DNA from: an uncultured Collinsella sp.
Lineage (GTDB): Bacteria; Actinomycetota; Coriobacteriia; Coriobacteriales; Coriobacteriaceae
Assembly (NCBI GenBank): GCA_902495085.1
Contig: CABUWA010000137.1
Span: 1-5,183, forward strand
Length of the DNA: 5,183 bases
Direction: 5' to 3'
A program made the position numbers and the translations under genes. Below the pieces are notes generated by a model. The model was not told the DNA's origin. It was given only the letters and a program-made list of their open reading frames with translations, and searched no databases. Below, piece by piece: positions 1 to 4,565 of the stretch. Positions within the stretch are counted from its first letter, which is position 1; every line of letters begins with the position of its first letter.

Positions 1-78
1 ATCGCCAAAGACCATCGAGCCCGTCTGCTTGATTCCAGCTGCCAAGTCCCCGTGGCTAGCAAGAACAATACTTACCAT
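1..78 (-). CDS. PTS mannose/fructose/sorbose-family EIIA component, N-terminal fragment (partial)
   Basis: Only the first 26 codons are inside the window; the gene continues past the left edge. The visible protein starts MVSIVLASHGDLAAGIKQTG and ends MVFGD. A short hydrophobic beta strand followed by Ser-His-Gly, then an LAxG helix and a MVFG motif, is typical of the EIIA domain of mannose-family PTS transporters. In that family the His of the SHG motif (His9 here) is phosphorylated by HPr and passes the phosphate to EIIB during sugar uptake; the protein is cytoplasmic. The start at 78 is fixed by a very strong GGAGG seven bases upstream and by an in-frame open reading to position 1. It lies on the same strand as hypA but 337 bp downstream of it, so it probably has its own promoter. 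The sugar cannot be told from this fragment. Confidence 0.8.
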   Translation of the reverse strand, partial: MVSIVLASHGDLAAGIKQTGSMVFGD

Positions 79-85
79 CACATAA

Positions 86-90
86 CCTCC
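86..90 (-). promoter_or_regulatory. Shine-Dalgarno site of the EIIA gene
   Basis: The minus strand reads AAAAAGGAGGTTATGTGATG. GGAGG lies seven bases before the ATG at 78-76. An earlier ATG at 83-81 is followed at once by TGA, so it cannot be the gene's start; this fixes the start at 78. Confidence 0.8.
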
Positions 91-148
91 TTTTTGTCTA
101 CGTATTTCCTACACGACATGAAAGGAGTATACCTGTTTGGATTGTGGA

Positions 149-154
149 ATTATA
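149..154 (-). promoter_or_regulatory. candidate -10 box for the EIIA gene
   Basis: The minus strand reads TTTAGCTATAATTCC, containing a perfect TATAAT hexamer. It would place transcription start near 142 and give a leader of about 64 bases before the EIIA start. No good -35 hexamer is found 16-18 bases upstream, so this rests on the -10 match alone. A second -10-like hexamer, TATACT, lies at 126-131 on the same strand and also lacks a -35 partner. Confidence 0.35.
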
Positions 155-179
155 GCTAAATTCGCAAAAGGTTGGATTA

Positions 180-190
180 TTTGTTTAAAC
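180..190. repeat. 11-bp direct repeat TTTGTTTAAAC, copy 1
   Basis: TTTGTTTAAAC occurs here and again at 342-352 in the same orientation, 162 bp apart. The core GTTTAAAC is itself an 8-bp palindrome. In AT-rich DNA this could be chance, but it might be a pair of binding sites for a regulator of the downstream PTS gene. Confidence 0.4.
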
Positions 191-341
191 GTCTAAGTTT
201 GTTACAAATTGATTACGTTGCCGGTTTACAGCTTATTGCCTGCTAAAACGTGATTTGCTGATTGCTTTCAAAGACATATAAAGGTGCACTGTTCGTTAAG
301 ACCTCTTTTAGGTTGATCCCAATGCGTCTGCGTGCCACCAT

Positions 342-352
342 TTTGTTTAAAC
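342..352. repeat. 11-bp direct repeat TTTGTTTAAAC, copy 2
   Basis: This is an exact copy of the 11-mer at 180-190, again with the palindromic core GTTTAAAC. It lies about 65 bp downstream of the hypA stop and well upstream of the candidate EIIA promoter. Confidence 0.4.
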
Positions 353-415
353 AGACATGACTTGACTAACCGAAGCAAATATGTTTAGAACTCTAGCCCA
401 TGTAGTCATTGGATG

Positions 416-844
416 TTAGGCGATGTGGAGAGGGTTGGCGGCGTCGACGGCATCGGGGGCGTCGGAGAGGCCGTCAGGAGCAGCGTCTGCCGGGTCCTCG
501 TCGGGGGTCTCGATCTGTTTGATCATTACCTCTTGGCCCTGCAGCAAATAGGTCTCGCCGCTACCGCACTGGGGACAGGTCTTGCCGTGCTCGACCGTCG
601 CGTAGTCGCAGCCGCACGCCTCGCAATGTGTCACGGCCTCGACGGGCTCCACGATAAGCTCCGCGCCCTGCGCGATAGGCTTTTTATCTGCTGCCCAGCG
701 CCAAGCGTCGAGCAGCAAGTCGGGAACGACGCCCGAGACCTCGCCCAGTAGCAACGTCACGCTCGAAACGCGACGCACGCCATGAGCGCGCGCCACATTC
801 TCGACATCGCGAATGATGTGATAGACGATTCCGAGCTCGTGCAC
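416..844 (-). CDS. hypA: hydrogenase/urease nickel incorporation protein HypA
   Basis: The 142-residue product is a HypA-type metallochaperone, which in this family delivers nickel, with HypB, to [NiFe]-hydrogenase or other nickel-enzyme precursors in the cytoplasm. Visible hallmarks are the N-terminal Met-His-Glu nickel motif (MHELGIVYHI), a LLLGEVSGVVPDLL segment matching the family's conserved G-E core, and a zinc-binding pair of CxxC motifs (Cys74/Cys77 and Cys90/Cys93). The start is a GTG at 844-842; it is required because it places His2-Glu3 directly after the initiator, and GGAGG lies five bases upstream. Family members usually have about 113-120 residues. Here a tail of about 30 residues, from roughly 112, is rich in Asp, Ala and Pro, ends in LHIA and is unlike the ordinary family end. 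The gene lies 30 bp downstream of the flavoprotein gene on the same strand, probably one operon. No hypB or hydrogenase gene is visible nearby. Confidence 0.93.
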   Translation of the reverse strand: MHELGIVYHIIRDVENVARAHGVRRVSSVTLLLGEVSGVVPDLLLDAWRWAADKKPIAQGAELIVEPVEAVTHCEACGCDYATVEHGKTCPQCGSGETYLLQGQEVMIKQIETPDEDPADAAPDGLSDAPDAVDAANPLHIA

Positions 845-849
845 TTTTT

Positions 850-854
850 CCTCC
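850..854 (-). promoter_or_regulatory. Shine-Dalgarno site that decides the hypA GTG start
   Basis: The minus strand reads GGCGGAGGAAAAAGTGCAC. GGAGG is five bases before the GTG at 844, supporting GTG initiation and the family's Met-His-Glu N-terminus. It lies in the 30-bp gap after the flavoprotein stop, so hypA can be translated on its own from a shared message. Confidence 0.8.
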
Positions 855-874
855 GCCGTTCCCGTTATGACTAC

Positions 875-3652
875 TTACTTGCGACCGAACTTAATCTTGA
901 TGGCGCGCTTTAGAGCGTACTTGCCGAGGCTTGGGAGCTTTTGCTCGTATTTGACCATCGTGGAGCACTCGGGGCGGTCGCGATCCAGATGGATGGCGTC
1001 GAACGCGCACTTGGTGGTGCACAGGCCGCAGCCGATGCACTTGTTGGGGTCGACGATCGAGGCGCCGCAGCCCAGGCAGCGGGCGGTCTCGGCGCGCACC
1101 TGCTCCTCGGTAAAGGTCTCAACATACTCGCTAAACGGCGCAGCCTTCTCGCGTTCGCGGTCCACATGCGCAACCTCGCGGCTCGCGTTGTCGTAGCTCT
1201 CGAGCACAACGTCGTTGCGGTCGAGCGCGGTGTAGCGGCGGGGGTTGCGGCCGATGGTGAGCGTGGAGCCCGGCTGCACAAAGCGATGGATGGACACCGC
1301 GGCCTCGTGACCGGCGGCGATAGCGTCGATGGCAAAGCTGGGGCCAGTGTAGACGTCGCCACCCACAAAGATGTCGGGTTCGGCGGTCTGGTAAGTCTGG
1401 GGATCGGCAAGGGCGCCCTGACCACGGCCAAGCTCCACCTTGGAGCCAGCCAGCAGGTCGCCCCACACGATGGACTGGCCAATCGACATGACCACGCGGT
1501 CGGCATCGACGCGACGCAGGTCGTTCTCGTCGTACTCGGGCGCAAACCGGCCCTCGTCGTCAAAGACACGCGTGCAGCGCTTGAAGGTGATACCGCACAC
1601 ACGACCGGCCTCGTCCAGGTGAATCTCCTTGGGGCCCCAGCCGCAGCTGACGTGAGCGCCGTCCTCAACGGCCTCGCGACGTTCCTCCTCGCTGGCGGGC
1701 ATCTGGGCCTCGCTCTCCAGGCAGAACATCTCAACATGCTCGGAACCCAGACGGCAGGCGTTGCGGGCAACGTCGATGGCCACGTTGCCGCCGCCCACCA
1801 CGATGGTGCGGCCGGGCAGCGCGTCGATCTTGCCGCTGTTAACCTCGCGAAGGAAGTCGACGGCCACGGTCACGTCCTCGGCATCCTCGCCCGGAATGCC
1901 GGCAAGGCGGCCGCCCTGGCAGCCAATGGCAACGTAGAAGGCCTTAAAGCCCTGCGCGCGCAGCTCGTCGAGCGTCACATCGCGACCGACCTCCACGCCA
2001 TAGCGGAACTCGGCACCCATCAGGCGAATAACCTCGACCTCAGCCTCGATGACGTCCTTCTGCAGCTTAAAGCTGGGAATGCCGTAGGTGAGCATGCCGC
2101 CCGGGCGCTCGTTCTTCTCGAACACGACGGGCTTGTAACCCTTCTCGGCCAGATAGAAGGCGCAAGACAGACCGGCCGGACCGGCGCCGATGATGGCAAT
2201 CTTCTGATCGAAGCCGCTGGCACGTGTCGGGGTCACCACAGGTGGGACATAGCGGGTCGCGGCGTCCAGATCGCGCTGGGCGATGAACTTCTTGACCTCG
2301 TCGATAGCCACGGCGGCGTCCACACGGCCGCGGGTGCAGACATCCTCACAGCGTCGGTTGCACACACGGCCGCAGATAGCGGGCAGCGGGTTCTCGCGCT
2401 TAATGAGTGCTAGGGCCTCGTCATAGCGACCCTGAGCCGCGAGCTTCAAATAGCCCTGAACGGCAACGTGCGCGGGGCAGGCCGTCTTGCAGGGAGCGGT
2501 GCCGGACTCATGCGTCTCGATACGGTTGTCGTTGCGGTAGTTGGGCGACCACTTGGTGTGATCCCATTTGGTGGCGTCGGGCAGCTCCTGGCGCGGATAC
2601 TCGGGCACCTGTCCGCCGGCCTTTTTGCTGCAGAGCTTCTGGCCCAGCTTGGCGGCGCCGGCCGGACACACCTCGACGCAGCGACCGCAGGCCACGCACT
2701 TGTCCTTCTCGACCTTAGCGACATAGGCCGAGCGCGACAGGTTGGGCGTGTTGAACAGCTGCGAGGTGCGCAGGGCATAGCACACGTTGACGTTGCAGTT
2801 GCAGATGGCGAAGATCTTGTTCTCGCCGTCGATATTAGTGATCTGGTGCACAAAGCCGTTGTCCTCGGCCTGGCGCAAGATGTCGTAAACCTCGTCGCGG
2901 GTCACGTAATGGCCACGATCGGTCTCAACCACGTAGTCGGCCATATCGCCCACGGCGATGCACCAATCGGCCGGGGCGTCGGCGCAGCCCTCACCCATCA
3001 CGCGACGGCTCGCGCGGCAGCTGCAGGTGCTGGCGGCATACTTACCCTCGTATTTGTCGAGCCAGTGCTCGATATGCTCGATCGGCACCGAGGTGCTCGC
3101 GGCGTCGATGGCCTTCTCGACCGGAATGACGTGCATGCCGATGCCGGCGCCTCCGGGCGGCACCATCGGCGTGGCCTTGGACAGCGGTCCCTTGGACGCC
3201 TGCTCAAAGAACTTGGCATAGACCGGGTGCTCCTCGAGCTGGCTCACGCGCATGTTGAGGAACTCGGCGGAACCCGGCACCAGCATGGGCAGCACCCACT
3301 GCTTGGCGCGCTCGGGGTTTTCCCAGTTGTACTCGAGCAGACCCGTGTAGCTCATGTCGTCGAGCATCTTCTCGATATCGGCTTCGGGCATGCTGGTGAG
3401 CTTGACCATCTCGGGCAGCGTATAGGGACGGCGCATCTTCATCTTGCAGAGCACTTCGGCCTGCTCGTCAGTTGCGGCCTCGGCAAACGACCAGTACTCG
3501 TAGCCCAGCAGCTCGTCGCGATGCAGCAGACGGTTGGTGCAGTGCTCGCACAGCTTGACGATGGCCTCGCGCGGATGCTCCGGCAGCGGCGGCACGAACT
3601 CCGAACCGATGTCGGGCTCGGTGTAGCTAATCCCCGGTCCGTTGAGAATCAT
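875..3652 (-). CDS. multi-domain FAD/NAD(P)-dependent iron-sulfur oxidoreductase (GltD/AegA-like core)
   Basis: This 925-residue cytoplasmic protein (no signal peptide or membrane segment) likely moves electrons between NAD(P)H and an unidentified partner through FAD and several Fe-S clusters. Domains in order: a CEHC motif (35-38); a winged-helix-like region (about 60-130); a cysteine module with C210, C212, C223, C231, C284, C286 and C291; a ferredoxin motif (C319, C322, C325, C329); the GltD-type Fe-S domain (C388, C392, C427, C431, C435, C439); an FAD-binding GAGPAG (489-494); a nucleotide-binding GGGNVAID (620-627); the FAD-closing motif FVGGDVYTGPSFAIDAIAAG (762-781); and a C-terminal ferredoxin (C859, C862, C872, C875, C878, C882). 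The end is Lys-rich. The core resembles glutamate synthase small subunit, dihydropyrimidine dehydrogenase and E. coli AegA, but no glutamate synthase large subunit is beside it, so GltD is unlikely. The ATG at 3652 is chosen because AAGGGA lies five bases upstream. It is probably co-transcribed with hypA and controlled from the divergent palindromes. Confidence 0.9.
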   Translation of the reverse strand: MILNGPGISYTEPDIGSEFVPPLPEHPREAIVKLCEHCTNRLLHRDELLGYEYWSFAEAATDEQAEVLCKMKMRRPYTLPEMVKLTSMPEADIEKMLDDMSYTGLLEYNWENPERAKQWVLPMLVPGSAEFLNMRVSQLEEHPVYAKFFEQASKGPLSKATPMVPPGGAGIGMHVIPVEKAIDAASTSVPIEHIEHWLDKYEGKYAASTCSCRASRRVMGEGCADAPADWCIAVGDMADYVVETDRGHYVTRDEVYDILRQAEDNGFVHQITNIDGENKIFAICNCNVNVCYALRTSQLFNTPNLSRSAYVAKVEKDKCVACGRCVEVCPAGAAKLGQKLCSKKAGGQVPEYPRQELPDATKWDHTKWSPNYRNDNRIETHESGTAPCKTACPAHVAVQGYLKLAAQGRYDEALALIKRENPLPAICGRVCNRRCEDVCTRGRVDAAVAIDEVKKFIAQRDLDAATRYVPPVVTPTRASGFDQKIAIIGAGPAGLSCAFYLAEKGYKPVVFEKNERPGGMLTYGIPSFKLQKDVIEAEVEVIRLMGAEFRYGVEVGRDVTLDELRAQGFKAFYVAIGCQGGRLAGIPGEDAEDVTVAVDFLREVNSGKIDALPGRTIVVGGGNVAIDVARNACRLGSEHVEMFCLESEAQMPASEEERREAVEDGAHVSCGWGPKEIHLDEAGRVCGITFKRCTRVFDDEGRFAPEYDENDLRRVDADRVVMSIGQSIVWGDLLAGSKVELGRGQGALADPQTYQTAEPDIFVGGDVYTGPSFAIDAIAAGHEAAVSIHRFVQPGSTLTIGRNPRRYTALDRNDVVLESYDNASREVAHVDREREKAAPFSEYVETFTEEQVRAETARCLGCGASIVDPNKCIGCGLCTTKCAFDAIHLDRDRPECSTMVKYEQKLPSLGKYALKRAIKIKFGRK

Positions 3653-3657
3653 GGTCG

Positions 3658-3663
3658 TCCCTT
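3658..3663 (-). promoter_or_regulatory. Shine-Dalgarno site that decides the flavoprotein start
   Basis: The minus strand reads AGAGAAGGGACGACCATG. AAGGGA is five bases before the ATG at 3652-3650. The alternative GTG at 3673, seven codons upstream, would place this ribosome binding site inside the coding region, so the ATG is preferred. Confidence 0.75.
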
Positions 3664-3712
3664 CTCTTGCCACAGCCCGGCGAGACCGCGGCGCCCCTCT
3701 TTTTGCAGGCCG

Positions 3713-3728
3713 GGCATACCCCCATGCC
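3713..3728 (-). other. small inverted repeat in the flavoprotein leader
   Basis: GGCAT and ATGCC form a 5-bp perfect stem around the six-base loop ACCCCC, between the palindromic operators and the flavoprotein ribosome binding site. It has no T-run and is too short to call a terminator. It may be a minor leader-RNA hairpin or chance in GC-rich sequence. Confidence 0.25.
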
Positions 3729-3743
3729 GTTCACCCGCCATTG

Positions 3744-3758
3744 TTGACATTGTGTCAA
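3744..3758. promoter_or_regulatory. probable TetR operator 1, perfect 15-bp palindrome
   Basis: TTGACATTGTGTCAA has perfect 6-bp arms (TTGACA/TGTCAA) around a 3-bp centre. After one mismatched pair the symmetry resumes for three more pairs, giving an imperfect 23-bp palindrome at 3740-3762. It lies between the divergent tetR and flavoprotein starts, the usual place for a TetR-family operator, and shares its form (TTGACR-N3-YGTCAA) with the next site. Binding by the adjacent TetR protein is inferred. Confidence 0.7.
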
Positions 3759-3766
3759 AAATAGTA

Positions 3767-3781
3767 TTGACGAACCGTCAA
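3767..3781. promoter_or_regulatory. probable TetR operator 2, perfect 15-bp palindrome
   Basis: TTGACGAACCGTCAA has perfect 6-bp arms (TTGACG/CGTCAA) around AAC. Its centre (3774) is 23 bp from that of operator 1 (3751), about two helical turns, which would suit two dimers bound on nearly the same face. On the minus strand a -10-like TACTAT lies at 3766-3761, between the two palindromes, so a repressor here would cover a leftward promoter. No rightward promoter could be assigned with confidence. Confidence 0.7.
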
Positions 3782-3791
3782 CAATATTCAA

Positions 3792-3810
3792 GACTGTTAG
3801 GCGAACGGTC
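3792..3810. promoter_or_regulatory. possible third, imperfect operator
   Basis: GACTGTTAGGCGAACGGTC has 7-bp arms (GACTGTT/AACGGTC) with one mismatch, around a 5-bp centre. Part of it, GGCGAACGGTCA at 3800-3811, matches 10 of 12 bases of GACGAACCGTCA at 3769-3780 in operator 2, as a direct repeat. Its centre is 27 bp from that of operator 2 and close to the tetR ribosome binding site, so it could serve autoregulation. It is weaker than the other two sites. Confidence 0.4.
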
Positions 3811-3839
3811 AGGCAAAAGAGGATGAAAGGCGGCAAAAC

Positions 3840-4502
3840 ATGGGCGATAACGCAGTGAACACCTCTGTGGCCGATGCCGTCCCCGCGCCCGACAGCACGG
3901 CCAAACGTCTGACGGGCGACGAACGCCGTCGCGAGATTCTCGCCGCCGTGCGCACCGTAAGCTCCGAGCTGGGCGTGTCGCATCTATCCGTCTCGGCCGT
4001 GACCAAGCGAGCCGGCTGCACGCGCTCGCTGTTCTACCACTACTTCGCCGACATGGACGCCGCCGTCACCGCCGTTATGGACGAAGCGATCGACGGTTTT
4101 ATCGCCGAACTCGAGCAGTGGAACGCCGGCCGCACCATCGGCGATATCGAGGGCGCGCTCGACACCGTCGCCCCGCTCTTCAAGCGCCTGGTCGTCAGCG
4201 GCCACGAACTGCCAAGCACGCTCACCTCAAGCAGTGGCGCGCTCTACGGCGGCTTTCTGCACAACGTGGTCCAGCGCGTGGCGCAATACATCTGCGACAC
4301 CACCGTGGTGGACTTTGTCGCCCATCATGAGCTGCGCATCGACCATGTCTACGAGACGTTCTACACCCTCATCATGGGGTTGTTGATGTATATCCGCACG
4401 CACCCCGATGTGCCCGACGAGACGGTCAAGGAAATCATCGCCTCGACACTCCACATCGAGGGCTATACCGCCAAGTATCCGGAGCGCAAGCCCCAGAACT
4501 GA
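3840..4502 (+). CDS. TetR/AcrR-family transcriptional regulator
   Basis: This 220-residue protein has the normal TetR length and layout. After a variable N-terminus of about 22 residues, the DNA-binding domain runs from about 25 to 75: helix 1 (DERRREILAAVRTVSSELGV) and the helix-turn-helix SVSAVTKRAGCTRSLFYHYF (50-69). The SLFYHYF stretch followed by Asp is the family signature. Residues 76-220 form a mostly helical ligand-binding and dimerisation half with no recognisable subfamily. TetR proteins usually repress the divergent gene and their own operon until a small molecule binds. The ATG at 3840 is supported by an AAAGGCGG purine stretch 6-13 bases upstream. The gene is divergent from the flavoprotein gene across a 187-bp region with two perfect palindromes, and 63 bp upstream of the membrane protein gene, so it probably controls both. 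The inducer is unknown. Confidence 0.93.
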   Translation: MGDNAVNTSVADAVPAPDSTAKRLTGDERRREILAAVRTVSSELGVSHLSVSAVTKRAGCTRSLFYHYFADMDAAVTAVMDEAIDGFIAELEQWNAGRTIGDIEGALDTVAPLFKRLVVSGHELPSTLTSSSGALYGGFLHNVVQRVAQYICDTTVVDFVAHHELRIDHVYETFYTLIMGLLMYIRTHPDVPDETVKEIIASTLHIEGYTAKYPERKPQN

Positions 4503-4519
4503 CGACATTTGGCCAAACT

Positions 4520-4547
4520 GCCCGCGATCAGAAGAGGGGCCGCGGGC
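4520..4547 (+). other. GC-rich stem-loop between tetR and the membrane-protein gene
   Basis: GCCCGCG (4520-4526) and CGCGGGC (4541-4547) form a perfect 7-bp stem around a 14-base loop. There is no T-run after it, so it does not look like a complete intrinsic terminator. It ends six bases before the next gene's AAAGGAGA ribosome binding site, so it may weaken read-through, tune translation or mark a processing point between the two genes. Confidence 0.4.
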
Positions 4548-4552
4548 GTGTG

Positions 4553-4560
4553 AAAGGAGA
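4553..4560 (+). promoter_or_regulatory. Shine-Dalgarno site of the membrane-protein gene
   Basis: AAAGGAGA ends five bases before the ATG at 4566. It is a strong match to the 16S rRNA tail and fixes the start of the last gene. Confidence 0.8.
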
Positions 4561-4565
4561 GCAGC

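Larger units (their letters stand above)
79..415. other. AT-rich intergenic region between hypA and the EIIA gene
   Basis: This 337-bp stretch is much richer in A and T than the genes beside it. I see no open reading frame with a ribosome binding site and coding character; the longest tries are only 12-20 codons. It holds the EIIA leader, candidate -10 boxes, two copies of an 11-mer containing GTTTAAAC, and a small palindrome TTTGTTACAAA at 198-208. No strong GC hairpin followed by a T-run was found after hypA, so the end of the hypA transcript is not marked by an obvious intrinsic terminator. Confidence 0.6.

Noticed and set aside
301..313. ACCT-CTTTT-AGGT hairpin as a terminator for the hypA transcript
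   Set aside because: The stem is only 4 bp, AT-containing, and not followed by a T-run on the minus strand.
322..340. Possible sigma-54 promoter on the minus strand (TGGCACGCAGACGCAT)
   Set aside because: The TGGCACG half fits, but the GC that should lie ten bases after the GG is one base off and the TTGC half is absent; sigma-54 is also generally missing from Actinobacteria.
371..408. TAGTCA/TGACTA inverted repeat (arms near 403-408 and 366-371) just after hypA
   Set aside because: Six-base arms with a loop of about 30 bases in AT-rich DNA are easily chance, and no terminator or operator form is evident.
941..2413. 490-codon open frame on the plus strand, antisense to the flavoprotein
   Set aside because: It mirrors the codon pattern of a GC-rich gene; its protein is Ala/Gly/Leu/His-rich low-complexity sequence with no known motif, whereas the minus-strand frame has a complete set of Fe-S, FAD and nucleotide motifs.
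3653..3673. GTG at 3673 as the flavoprotein start, adding seven residues (MAREGTT)
   Set aside because: The AAGGGA ribosome binding site lies between this GTG and the ATG at 3652 and is correctly spaced only for the ATG.
2468..3826. 452-codon open frame on the plus strand, antisense to the flavoprotein and running into the operator region
   Set aside because: It is a shadow of the GC-rich gene opposite, with no family motif, and it crosses the palindromes that belong to the control region.
3627..3983. 118-codon minus-strand open frame with a CPAC...CGK stretch, across the divergent control region
   Set aside because: The cysteines arise from untranslated leader sequence. The frame overlaps the tetR start, the operators and the flavoprotein start, and has no supporting homology that I recognise.
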